The notes below the pieces were generated by a model. It made no database searches, was not told the origin of the DNA, and was given only the letters and a program-made list of their open reading frames with translations. Shown here piece by piece: positions 30,972 through 37,769 of a stretch of DNA of 37,769 nucleotides. The translations under genes were made by a program, and so were the position numbers. Source of the stretch: a virus; the IMG/VR virus record IMGVR_UViG_3300030580_000559, positions 1-37,769 of that record; one strand, 5' to 3'. How positions within the stretch are numbered: position 1 is the stretch's first letter; each line of letters starts with the position of its first letter.

Positions 30972-31265
30972 ATGAGCACTTACAAGCTGGTCTGCCCCCA
31001 TTGCCATAGCCGCATGCGCATCCGCACCAGCGAAGGCCAGCACATTTTCCTACGGATCACTTACATGCAATGCACCAACGAAGCCTGCGGCTGGGCGGTG
31101 CGTGCTGAATTTCAAATGACCCACGAACTGAGTCCCAGCGGCATGCCCAATCCGGCTGTACGCCTGCCAGTAGCAGATGTGGTCATTCGCCGACAGGCGA
31201 TGAAAACCGCCAGCAATCAACCCGATCTGCTGGAACAACTGGAAATGGAGACCGCAACCGTATGA
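30972..31265 (+). CDS. ogr: Ogr/Delta-type zinc-finger late activator
   Basis: 97 residues. The zinc site is C8-X2-C11-X22-C34-X4-C39, the spacing of P2 Ogr, followed by WAVRAEFQMTHELSPSGMPNP. Ogr binds dyads upstream of late promoters and contacts the RNA polymerase alpha subunit. Candidate targets here are the palindromes at 7854, 15654 and 20271. In P2 ogr follows D; here it sits in the early operon, so late genes would be switched on by early transcription. AAAGGA precedes ATG 30972. Confidence 0.93.
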   Translation: MSTYKLVCPHCHSRMRIRTSEGQHIFLRITYMQCTNEACGWAVRAEFQMTHELSPSGMPNPAVRLPVADVVIRRQAMKTASNQPDLLEQLEMETATV

Positions 31266-31636
31266 ACACCATCGCCCTGACTACGAACCCAGCCAGTGAC
31301 TACCGCGTCGCCATGCAGCAAGCAGCGGTAGCCTATCTGTACCGCCACCGCTCTCAGCATCTGGCCGGTGACAGCCAATTGCTGGATAACTGCGTTCACT
31401 ACCTAACCCTGTCGCTTGAGGTGCCTCCGCACCTGGTGCAACGCATTGCTGAACTGGCCGTCGCCGAGTTTGAAAGCATGACCTGCAAGCGTGTCGCCTG
31501 GCTTGGCATTCATCCCACCAGCGGCCCGTTCCGCCCTGTGATCTGGCTGCTCGACAACTGCACTCAACAGCGACATCCCGTTTCAGCCCGCTTGCTCCCC
31601 ACACGCCTGCTGCTGACTCGCAACCTCCCGCACTAA
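31262..31636 (+). CDS. conserved phage hypothetical protein
   Basis: 124 residues, no motif recognised. It overlaps ogr as ATGA, so it is translated with it. The N-terminal part (SDYRVAMQQAAVAYLYRHRS) is helical and the C-terminus is basic. Early-operon position suggests a replication or takeover accessory. Confidence 0.75.
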   Translation: MNTIALTTNPASDYRVAMQQAAVAYLYRHRSQHLAGDSQLLDNCVHYLTLSLEVPPHLVQRIAELAVAEFESMTCKRVAWLGIHPTSGPFRPVIWLLDNCTQQRHPVSARLLPTRLLLTRNLPH

Positions 31637-31642
31637 TCCCAA

Positions 31643-31680
31643 CCCCTCCCTGTTTGATGCCCGCACCGCGTGGGTAGGGG
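31643..31680 (+). repeat. hairpin in early operon
   Basis: CCCCTCCC (31643-31650) pairs with GGGTAGGGG (31672-31680) with one bulged T. It lies between the stop of the preceding gene and the 31707 start, without a T tract, and may attenuate transcription before the replication gene. Confidence 0.4.
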
Positions 31681-31706
31681 GAATTTGCAACTTACTGGTG
31701 GCCGAA

Positions 31707-31952
31707 ATGAGCAAAATCACCATAAAACTAGAACTGGACGAACAACAGGCGCAGCACTACCTGTTGTGGTTGACCAGTCAGTACGAAGTCACGATGGCTG
31801 ATATTTGGTACTCCGACCGCTACCGGAATGTGCCAAGTGGTCAGCGGGCGCCGAAGGTACTTGAGGACTTGCCCTACCTGGCAGGCATCTGCAAGACGCG
31901 CACCGAGCTGAAAAAGCAGCTCGTTGTCACGGTCACGGAGCATGTGCAGTGA
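31707..31952 (+). CDS. small conserved phage protein
   Basis: 81 residues from ATG 31707 (a GTG at 31698 is possible). It begins with a beta strand (KITIKLELDEQQAQHYLLWL) and contains a basic C-terminus. No family assigned. It overlaps the primase-helicase start as GTGA, which suggests a linked replication role. Confidence 0.72.
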   Translation: MSKITIKLELDEQQAQHYLLWLTSQYEVTMADIWYSDRYRNVPSGQRAPKVLEDLPYLAGICKTRTELKKQLVVTVTEHVQ

Positions 31953-34762
31953 TTCGCAAGCCCATGGAAGACAAGATCCGCGCTGATGTACTTCAGCGCC
32001 TGGAGTCTGATTACGGCCTTCAGCACATGAAAGGCACGCATTACATGCGCAAGGGCACTTGCCCGCAGTGCAATCAGAAACGTTTGTTCTCGCGCCACGA
32101 TGAGCCCTGGTTTATCCGCTGTGGCCGCGAAGAAAAGTGCCGGTATATGGCGCCGGTCAAAGAGCTTTATCCCGATCTGTTTGACGATTGGAGCAAGCGC
32201 GCGCCGGCCACCAGCGACCAGCCTGCCGCCAGCGCCAAAGCGTACCTATCGTTTGCCCGCGGATTCCGCGTTGAGTTGATTGAGGGTTGGTACACCCAGG
32301 AAAGCTACTTCGACCGAGAGCTGGAAATCGGCTCTGCAACCGTCCGCTTTCCTCTGGAGCACGGCGGGTACTGGGAGCGCTTGATTGACCAGCCTTCCCG
32401 CTTCGGCAAGAAGAAGGCCCGTTTCCAACCCCTCAAGAGCTACAGGGGGCATTGGTGGTGCCCGCCGTGCCTGGATCTGCTTGAAGTGAAAGAGCTGTGG
32501 ATCGTTGAAGGCATCTTCGACGCCATCGCGCTAATTCAAAACGGTATCTCTGCGGTTGCGGCGCTGTCCTCAAACGCCTTTCCAGAAGAATCACTCAAGG
32601 CGCTCATCACCGCACGCGGCGGCAAAACGCCCAAGCTGGTTTGGGCTCTGGACAATGAGCCAGGCGCTCACAAGTACACCCGCACTTGGGTGAAGCGTGC
32701 CCGCGAACTTGGCTTTACTTGCGACGCTGCCCTGGTGTCACAGCCGGATGCCCGCAAGGTCGATTGGAACGATCTGCATCAGCGCTGGGCATTCATCGAC
32801 GATGAAAAGGCCCGCGCTGATCGCATCGAAAAGGACTTGAAAGAAGCCCGTCACCAGGGCGCCCTGCTGATCGCAGAGAGTGCCAGCGACAAAGCGTTGC
32901 TGATGTACCAGTGGCGTGAGCGGGAGGAATTTCACTTCTGTTTCGACTCTCGCCTGTACTGGTGGAAATTGGACCTCGCGAAATACAACAGCGCCAAACA
33001 AGCGCTGGAAAAGAGCGATGACCAGGAAACCCAGGTGCTGAACGACAAGCAGCTCCGGGAGAAAGCACTGAACGTGGCCGGGTGCGTCGTCGAAATCGCC
33101 AACTGCTATCCCAAAGCCCTCTATTTCCAGCGCAACGAGATTACCGACGAGTCCTGGTACTTCTTTCGCGTCGACTTTCCGCACGACGGTGGATCGGTGA
33201 AAAACACCTTCACCGGTGGCCAGGTTGCCGCCGCCAGCGAATTCAAAAAAAGACTTCTCGGCATGGGCGCCGGGGCCGTGTTCACCGGCAGTGGACAACA
33301 GTTGGACAAACTCATGAAAGACCAGCTTTTTGGCATTAAAACCGTTCAGACCATCGACTACGTGGGGTACAGCAAGGAGTACCGCTGCTACGTATTCAAC
33401 GACGTCGCTATTCGCGAAGGCCAAGTCGTCAACATCAACGAAGAGGAGTTCTTTGAAATGGGCAAGCTCAAGCTCAAAACACTGCAAAAGGGGGTAAAAA
33501 TCGAACTGGAGAAAGACGGTAAAACGTACGATCCGCAGTGGTTGGGCCTGCTCTGGCAGTGCTTCGGCGCCCAAGGCATCGTGGCTCTCACCTTCTGGTT
33601 TGGCTCGTTGTTCGCCGAGCAGATCCGTGGCCGCTACCAGTCGTTTCCGTTCCTTGAAGCCACAGGCGAAGCCGGCGCCGGCAAGACCACACTGCTCACA
33701 CTTCTGTGGAAACTCGAAGGCCGTGACGGTTACGAAGGGTTTGACCCGTCCAAATCCACCAAGGCCGGCCGCAGCCGTTTAATGGGCCAGGTATCCGGCA
33801 TGCCAATCGTGCTGTTGGAGTCAGACCGCAGCGGCGACGACAAGGCCCACGCCAAAACCTTCGAATGGGACGAACTCAAGGATTACTACGGCGGTGGCAC
33901 CCTGGCGACCAAGGGCGTTAAAACCGCCGGCAACGAAACCTACGAACCACCGTTTCGCGGCACCATTGCTATCAGTCAGAACGCCCCTGTTGTGGCGTCA
34001 GAGGCGATCATGACCCGGATCGTCAAACTGCACTTTGTTCGGCCGAACGTGACAGCTGAAAGCCGCGCGGCGGCAGATCGGCTCAACGCACTGGAAGGCT
34101 CGACGCTCAGCAATTTTGTTTTGCAGGCCGTGCGTAAAGAGCTGGAAGTGATGGAGCTTTTCGCCCAGCGCATACCCGGCTACGAGGCAAAGTTGCGCAA
34201 CCTGCACTCCCACTGCTTTGCCTGTGAGACCCCATTCAAGGACGAGCAAAGCGACTGTAGCCATTGCGGCAACAAGCTACGCGGCTACATCCGCGTGGAG
34301 CGAATCAACAAGAACCACGCCCAGATGCTTGCTCTGCTCGACTGCCTGCGCATGGTGGTACCGCTCACTGAACCGCAGATCAGTCACACCCGCACGCAGA
34401 TTATTCGCATGGCTATCGAGCGCCAGTCCTCAATCAGCTCTGACCATCCGGTGGTGGCTGAATTTTGGGAAGTCTACGAGTACCTGGAAGGCCTCGACGC
34501 CGATGGCCCAGTGGTCAACCACAGCAAGAAAGACAACGTCATCGCCATCAACCTCAACGACTTTGTGAAGTGCGCCGCCGAGCACCGCCAGAAAATTGCC
34601 GACGTCAGCGAGTTGCGTGAGCGGTTGAAGGACTCCCGCTCCCGGAAGCTGCTCGACGTGAACAAGGCGACAGACAGCGCGGTACGGGCTCACCAGGCCA
34701 AGAACAGCAATGCCACCGTCACCAAGCAGCCCATCGTGAAGTGCTGGCACTTCCAGGCCTGA
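31949..34762 (+). CDS. TOPRIM primase-helicase, replication protein
   Basis: 937 residues. An N-terminal zinc finger (C38, C41, C58, C64) and a TOPRIM domain (IVEGIFDA 185-192 with E188; WALDNE 232-237) form the primase. A helicase-like NTPase follows, with Walker A GEAGAGKT (573-580) and Walker B PIVLLESD (619-626). Unusually, a second zinc ribbon (C756, C759, C770, C773) lies near the C-terminus. It is expected to prime and unwind phage DNA. It takes the place of P2 gpA, the rolling-circle endonuclease, for which no counterpart is seen. GTG 31949 is chosen with CGGAG ahead; ATG 31964 is an alternative. Confidence 0.93.
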   Translation: MIRKPMEDKIRADVLQRLESDYGLQHMKGTHYMRKGTCPQCNQKRLFSRHDEPWFIRCGREEKCRYMAPVKELYPDLFDDWSKRAPATSDQPAASAKAYLSFARGFRVELIEGWYTQESYFDRELEIGSATVRFPLEHGGYWERLIDQPSRFGKKKARFQPLKSYRGHWWCPPCLDLLEVKELWIVEGIFDAIALIQNGISAVAALSSNAFPEESLKALITARGGKTPKLVWALDNEPGAHKYTRTWVKRARELGFTCDAALVSQPDARKVDWNDLHQRWAFIDDEKARADRIEKDLKEARHQGALLIAESASDKALLMYQWREREEFHFCFDSRLYWWKLDLAKYNSAKQALEKSDDQETQVLNDKQLREKALNVAGCVVEIANCYPKALYFQRNEITDESWYFFRVDFPHDGGSVKNTFTGGQVAAASEFKKRLLGMGAGAVFTGSGQQLDKLMKDQLFGIKTVQTIDYVGYSKEYRCYVFNDVAIREGQVVNINEEEFFEMGKLKLKTLQKGVKIELEKDGKTYDPQWLGLLWQCFGAQGIVALTFWFGSLFAEQIRGRYQSFPFLEATGEAGAGKTTLLTLLWKLEGRDGYEGFDPSKSTKAGRSRLMGQVSGMPIVLLESDRSGDDKAHAKTFEWDELKDYYGGGTLATKGVKTAGNETYEPPFRGTIAISQNAPVVASEAIMTRIVKLHFVRPNVTAESRAAADRLNALEGSTLSNFVLQAVRKELEVMELFAQRIPGYEAKLRNLHSHCFACETPFKDEQSDCSHCGNKLRGYIRVERINKNHAQMLALLDCLRMVVPLTEPQISHTRTQIIRMAIERQSSISSDHPVVAEFWEVYEYLEGLDADGPVVNHSKKDNVIAINLNDFVKCAAEHRQKIADVSELRERLKDSRSRKLLDVNKATDSAVRAHQAKNSNATVTKQPIVKCWHFQA

Positions 34763-34783
34763 CGGGGCACCAGCAGTACCTAC

Positions 34784-34821
34784 CAGGCGCTGCAACGTCT
34801 GCCACCCAAAGGAGAAGCACC
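34784..34821 (+). promoter_or_regulatory. repeated leader, copy 1: CTGCAA-loop hairpin plus Shine-Dalgarno
   Basis: Stem CAGGCG (34784-34789), loop CTGCAA, stem CGTCTG (34796-34801, one G-U pair), then CCACCCAAAGGAGAAGCACC up to ATG 34822. The loop and Shine-Dalgarno block recur at 35148 and 35697 while the stem sequence changes but stays paired. Confidence 0.75.
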
Positions 34822-35133
34822 ATGCACATACAAGTCATCACAGGCGAGGGTCAGGACGGCGCCACGAAGCAGCTCAAACATTTGAAGGAATTGCATGAGT
34901 GGATCGGCGAAGCAACCCAGCTGGTTCATGCCGAAGCCTACGACCCATCCGGCCTGGTCGCGATCCTGGAGGTTCGTGCAGTAAACGAGAAAGAAATCCT
35001 AGTGCTGGAGTGCAGCCGGGAACAGATCCAGGCAGTCCTGGAATGGCAGTCAGCAACGGATGAAGTTGTTGAGTTTGAAAACCTGCTGCTGCACCTGGTG
35101 CGGAAGCAAAACCCAACCGGCGAAAGCCAGTAA
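34822..35133 (+). CDS. hypothetical protein behind leader copy 1
   Basis: 103 residues, acidic, alpha/beta (MHIQVITGEGQDGATKQLKH, IGEATQLVHAEAYDPSGLVA). No family assigned. AAAGGAG is at an ideal distance from ATG 34822. First of three small genes that share the hairpin leader, downstream of the primase. Confidence 0.78.
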   Translation: MHIQVITGEGQDGATKQLKHLKELHEWIGEATQLVHAEAYDPSGLVAILEVRAVNEKEILVLECSREQIQAVLEWQSATDEVVEFENLLLHLVRKQNPTGESQ

Positions 35134-35147
35134 GAAGGTGGTGCCGA

Positions 35148-35191
35148 GGGGCTGCAACCCCCCGACACCGACCACCCAAAGGAGAAGCACC
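35148..35191 (+). promoter_or_regulatory. repeated leader, copy 2
   Basis: Stem GGGG (35148-35151), loop CTGCAA (35152-35157), stem CCCC (35158-35161), then a 16-base spacer to AAAGGAG and the block CCACCCAAAGGAGAAGCACC (35172-35191) identical to copy 1, ending at ATG 35192. Confidence 0.75.
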
Positions 35192-35464
35192 ATGCAAGTG
35201 AATCAACCCAAAGGCGGCACCGTAGAGGCTACCACAGCTCCACTCGCTGTCGGTGACAAGGTCAGTTATGTCGCAATGAGCGGTGGCGGCCGGGAATACC
35301 GGCTCAGCGCTCGTACAGGCGTGATCATAGGGATCGATGGCAACGTCGCCACCTTGCGCGCCGCCAACGGTCGCAGCGTTACGCAGCCACTCCACAAGCT
35401 GACGCCAGACGGCCTGCCCAATGCACTGACACGCATGCTCATGGGGGGCAGTGATCATGCATAA
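35192..35464 (+). CDS. hypothetical protein behind leader copy 2, probable small beta barrel
   Basis: 90 residues. The segment VGDKVSYVAMSGGGREYRLS, then TGVIIGIDGNVATLRAANGR, looks like an SH3/KOW-type beta barrel, suggesting nucleic-acid binding by analogy only. It overlaps the next gene by eight bases. Confidence 0.75.
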   Translation: MQVNQPKGGTVEATTAPLAVGDKVSYVAMSGGGREYRLSARTGVIIGIDGNVATLRAANGRSVTQPLHKLTPDGLPNALTRMLMGGSDHA

Positions 35465-35675
35465 ACGCACCAGCCCCGAGCGTGAGCGCCCCACGATGGC
35501 CAGCCACCGGCTGGACCTGCCGAGCCGCTGCGATATCTGCGGCAACGCGCGCTCTACCCGTAAGCACCGAGCCTGTAGCCGTATCCGCCAGCAGCGTAAA
35601 ACAGCGGAGTGGGCTGCATTCATGGCCGAACGTGAAGCGGCCAAACAAAACAAACCGCATCGATACGCGCACTGA
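35457..35675 (+). CDS. small Cys/His-rich basic protein
   Basis: 72 residues, very basic. CDICGNARSTRKHRAC contains C-X2-C then H/C, a possible zinc-binding motif, followed by an Arg/Lys-rich helix. Starts inside the end of the preceding gene (ATG 35457; GTG 35451 possible). Its character suggests DNA or RNA binding. Confidence 0.72.
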   Translation: MHKRTSPERERPTMASHRLDLPSRCDICGNARSTRKHRACSRIRQQRKTAEWAAFMAEREAAKQNKPHRYAH

Positions 35676-35696
35676 TACCCAATACAGGCGGAGCAC

Positions 35697-35737
35697 GGGG
35701 AGCTGCAACTCCCCCACCGTCTCAAAGGAGAAGCACC
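35697..35737 (+). promoter_or_regulatory. repeated leader, copy 3
   Basis: Stem GGGGAG (35697-35702), loop CTGCAA (35703-35708), stem CTCCCC (35709-35714), a perfect 6-bp hairpin, then 9 bases to AAAGGAGAAGCACC and ATG 35738. Stem differs from copies 1 and 2 but remains fully paired. Confidence 0.78.
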
Positions 35738-36148
35738 ATGCATCCCAATCAAATCCAAAGCGATCCCAAAACTATCTACCCTTACGAAAAGTCCGGTCCG
35801 ATATCGGCACCACTAGAGCTAACTGCGGATCTTCGGTACATCCTCGGCCTTCCTCACAGCAGGTTAGCCATTACAGTCCAACAACTGCGGCATTTGGGTC
35901 ACTGTATTGGGGAGCGTAGTGAAGATGAACAGGCTTCAGTTGTCCATTGGATGCTCGGCCACTACCTTCGCCATGGCTTGCATTGGAGGTTATTCGCTTA
36001 CCGCGAAATCAACATAAACGATGACTTTCTGGGATTTCCGGGAGACGAAGCACTATCGGAAGACGCGACCGAGCAAGAATGCCCCAAATGCTCCGCCATG
36101 ACCTTTGGCTCATGCGATGACTGCTACGCCGCGAGGGGTGGGGTATGA
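35738..36148 (+). CDS. hypothetical protein with C-terminal zinc ribbon, behind leader copy 3
   Basis: 136 residues. The C-terminus CPKCSAMTFGSCDDC has two C-X2-C pairs, a likely zinc ribbon. The body (LAITVQQLRHLGHCIGERSE) is helical. ATGA overlap with the next gene. Function unknown. Confidence 0.75.
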   Translation: MHPNQIQSDPKTIYPYEKSGPISAPLELTADLRYILGLPHSRLAITVQQLRHLGHCIGERSEDEQASVVHWMLGHYLRHGLHWRLFAYREININDDFLGFPGDEALSEDATEQECPKCSAMTFGSCDDCYAARGGV

Positions 36149-36396
36149 CCGTATTCCTTCTGCTTTACCTTTGCACGGATGCGACACGAACGGATTGTCA
36201 GATGGTGAGGGCTGATAGCTGGAGCGGACCACACGCCTTCGAGCAATGCATCGACGCCGTACCAAGCCTGACCGATGCGCTGACCGCGCCCAACCGGGAG
36301 CGGCATCGCTTCGTTTGTGAAATCCAAGCCAACGCCGCGCAGCCCGCTGACCATGTCTCCCGGCCGACGCTCGTTCATCAATCGTTTAGGATGTGA
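36145..36396 (+). CDS. hypothetical protein
   Basis: 83 residues. A short hydrophobic start (MTVFLLLYLC) is too short for a secure signal peptide; four cysteines (10, 18, 35, 58) could be structural. Coupled to the preceding gene by ATGA. Function unknown. Confidence 0.68.
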   Translation: MTVFLLLYLCTDATRTDCQMVRADSWSGPHAFEQCIDAVPSLTDALTAPNRERHRFVCEIQANAAQPADHVSRPTLVHQSFRM

Positions 36397-36406
36397 GGGG
36401 AACATC

Positions 36407-36682
36407 ATGAATACAGCCTTTATCCTGATGGCCCAATACGATGGCCAGGCGATTATCTCGCTGGAGCTGGTCTGCCGGGATTACTTCACGCACCTTGCGC
36501 CGGACATGTTCCAGCGCAAGGTGATGAGTGGTCAGATCAAGTTGCCAATCACTCGCCTGGAGCCGAGCCAGAAGTCGGCGAAGGGCATCCACCTCACCGA
36601 CCTGGCCGCCTACCTCGATCTACAACGCGCAGCAGCGGTTAAAGAGCACAACCAGCTCAACGGGTTAAAACCCACCTGTTGA
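36407..36682 (+). CDS. prtN: PrtN-family activator
   Basis: 91 residues. The pattern MNTAFILMAQYDGQAIISLE, DYFTHLAPDMFQRKVMSGQI and KSAKGIHLTDLAAYLDLQRA is that of pyocin activator PrtN and its phage relatives. PrtN in P. aeruginosa turns on pyocin genes after SOS release; in this phage it may activate excision or early genes, which would restore damage inducibility despite the non-cleavable repressor. GAGGGG precedes ATG 36407. Its 3' end overlaps the convergent integrase gene by 26 bases. Confidence 0.87.
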   Translation: MNTAFILMAQYDGQAIISLELVCRDYFTHLAPDMFQRKVMSGQIKLPITRLEPSQKSAKGIHLTDLAAYLDLQRAAAVKEHNQLNGLKPTC

Positions 36683-37769
36683 GCCACTTCATTGATGCGG
36701 CGCCCAGTTGTACGGGCGCCCTCAATATCTTTTCGTGCCACTCCCACCCTAAATATCTGTCGCCCTTGCCACGCAAGTGCGTGTATCGCCGCATTGAATT
36801 CCAATCCCTGTGCCCCGAAACACTCGCAACACGCGGGATGTCCCAGTCCATTTCAAACAGGCGACTGACACCTTCGTGCCGGAGGTCGTGGAAGTGCAGG
36901 TCTGTAATATTCAAAAACTTGCAGGCTTTCGTCCAAGACGTGGAGATAGATTCAGGGCTGTAGGGGAATATGTCGTCGCCGGCCTTTGGCATTGTCTGGA
37001 GGATCTGCCACGCCTCATCTGGCAAGTAACACCAAACATCGTTGCCAATCTTCTGCCCGGGATTCTTCATGTCGCGCACCAACACCCGCTGACCGGGCTC
37101 GTCGATATCTGCCCAGCGAATACGTGTTATTTCATCCAACCTACGCGTGGAGAACAGGGCAAAACCCACGACCTTCATCATATTGGTGACAGTCGGACGC
37201 CTTGCTTGCATAGCTTGGTAGTGCGCCAGTACCTTTCCCAGCTCGTCCAACGTGGGCCGGCGGTCACGTTCGCGGCTTTTTAGGTTGTAGCCCAGTTTCC
37301 TCAGTACCCGCCGAGCGCCGCCCATCGCGAGCGGATCTACCTGGTACCCCCATGCATCTTTAGCAATCGCCAGAACAGCGCCGAGGTGCGCCAGGTCATT
37401 GCCGGCAGTTTGAGGCTGAACCCCGCCGCCCTCCTTGCTCATTCGCCAGAGGGCAAAGTCGACGAGGGCCTGGGTGTTGATTTCCGTATCAGTCAACTGG
37501 CCGAGGTATGTCTCGCCGATGGCTGTCAGTGTCGCGCGCTTGGTCTTGCCCAATGGTCGGGCCTTTTCAACCTCGACCAGGTACTGAGCATTCATCTCTT
37601 TAACCGTGGCGCCCTTGCGGCTCGCCCGCTCGATCGCACCAGGCTCATCCAACTCCGTCTCGCGCTTACGCGCCCAAGCCTGGGCGGCCTGTTTTCGGGC
37701 GAAGGTCTGGCTCTCTTGGTAGACTTGCACTCCGTCGCGTTTGATGCGGATTTGAGCCGTGTAGCTCAC
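36657..37769 (-). CDS. int: tyrosine site-specific integrase
   Basis: 370 residues from GTG 37769 at the window edge; a farther upstream start cannot be excluded. The N-terminal arm-binding part (about 1-165) precedes the catalytic domain with R210 (STRRLDEI), H294-X2-R297 (HFHDLRHEG), H320 (SGHRDW) and nucleophile Y329 (RRYTHL). It integrates and excises the phage at the tRNA-Ser core seen at 261-283 (inferred). It reads inward, so its start faces the right att site beyond the window. Confidence 0.94.
   Translation of the reverse strand: MSYTAQIRIKRDGVQVYQESQTFARKQAAQAWARKRETELDEPGAIERASRKGATVKEMNAQYLVEVEKARPLGKTKRATLTAIGETYLGQLTDTEINTQALVDFALWRMSKEGGGVQPQTAGNDLAHLGAVLAIAKDAWGYQVDPLAMGGARRVLRKLGYNLKSRERDRRPTLDELGKVLAHYQAMQARRPTVTNMMKVVGFALFSTRRLDEITRIRWADIDEPGQRVLVRDMKNPGQKIGNDVWCYLPDEAWQILQTMPKAGDDIFPYSPESISTSWTKACKFLNITDLHFHDLRHEGVSRLFEMDWDIPRVASVSGHRDWNSMRRYTHLRGKGDRYLGWEWHEKILRAPVQLGAASMKWLNRWVLTR

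Noticed and set aside
32738-33574. 278-residue minus-strand open frame
   Set aside because: Antisense to the primase-helicase; no recognisable family and no start signals.
34784-35740. CRISPR-like array because of three regular repeats
   Set aside because: Repeats are hundreds of bases apart with genes between, each just before an ATG; there are no spacers.

Overview
The window is an essentially complete P2-family (myovirus) prophage or phage genome from a Pseudomonas. The host call is inference: it rests on the GC-rich coding style, a PrtN-family activator beside the integrase, a BcepMu-gp16-type regulator, a YmfL-type regulator, and the phiCTX-like arrangement with a tRNA-Ser attachment core. 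All P2 morphogenesis genes can be followed in P2 order: portal and terminase leftward (Q, P), then O N M L X, a lysis cassette, R S, V W J I, tail fibre and chaperone, FI FII, E/E', T U D.

Left end (1-4955). A tRNA-Ser 3'-end fragment (261-283) marks an attachment core, flanked by an intact small gene (1-216) and a decayed paralogue (520-726). Next come a P-loop ATPase (795-2234), about 900 non-coding bases holding a P2-type cos candidate (2938-2956), and a two-gene module whose second member fuses an HTH to an ImmA/IrrE metallopeptidase (3204-4918). Placing cos here puts the ATPase at the right end of virion DNA (where P2 keeps old/tin) and the ImmA pair at the left end (where phiCTX keeps its toxin gene).

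Structural region (4998-27566). Late genes fall into four P2-like units. Three near-identical palindromes (CCYTGTA-N11-TACAA) lie before P/O, V and FI and are candidate binding sites for the zinc-finger activator Ogr encoded at 30972-31265. A reverse-oriented, AT-richer gene for a trypsin-like protease with a SEC-C zinc motif sits between S and V. E and E' are linked by a -1 frameshift heptamer.

Control and early region (27572-37769). After D come a secreted four-cysteine protein, an FRG-domain gene, and the lysogeny switch: a short C-type repressor without a peptidase domain, a 53-residue protein resembling the repressor's C-terminal helices, and a divergent Cro-like gene with YmfL. The early operon then carries two head-to-head paralogues, Ogr, a TOPRIM primase-helicase in place of the P2 rolling-circle gpA, a run of small genes, PrtN and a tyrosine integrase. 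Three of the small genes are preceded by the same leader: a hairpin with an invariant CTGCAA loop and varying but still paired stems, then an identical Shine-Dalgarno block.

The main themes are: a phage with accessory, probably anti-phage, genes at four positions (both sides of cos, S/V, and after D), and a repeated hairpin leader that looks like an undescribed RNA element.
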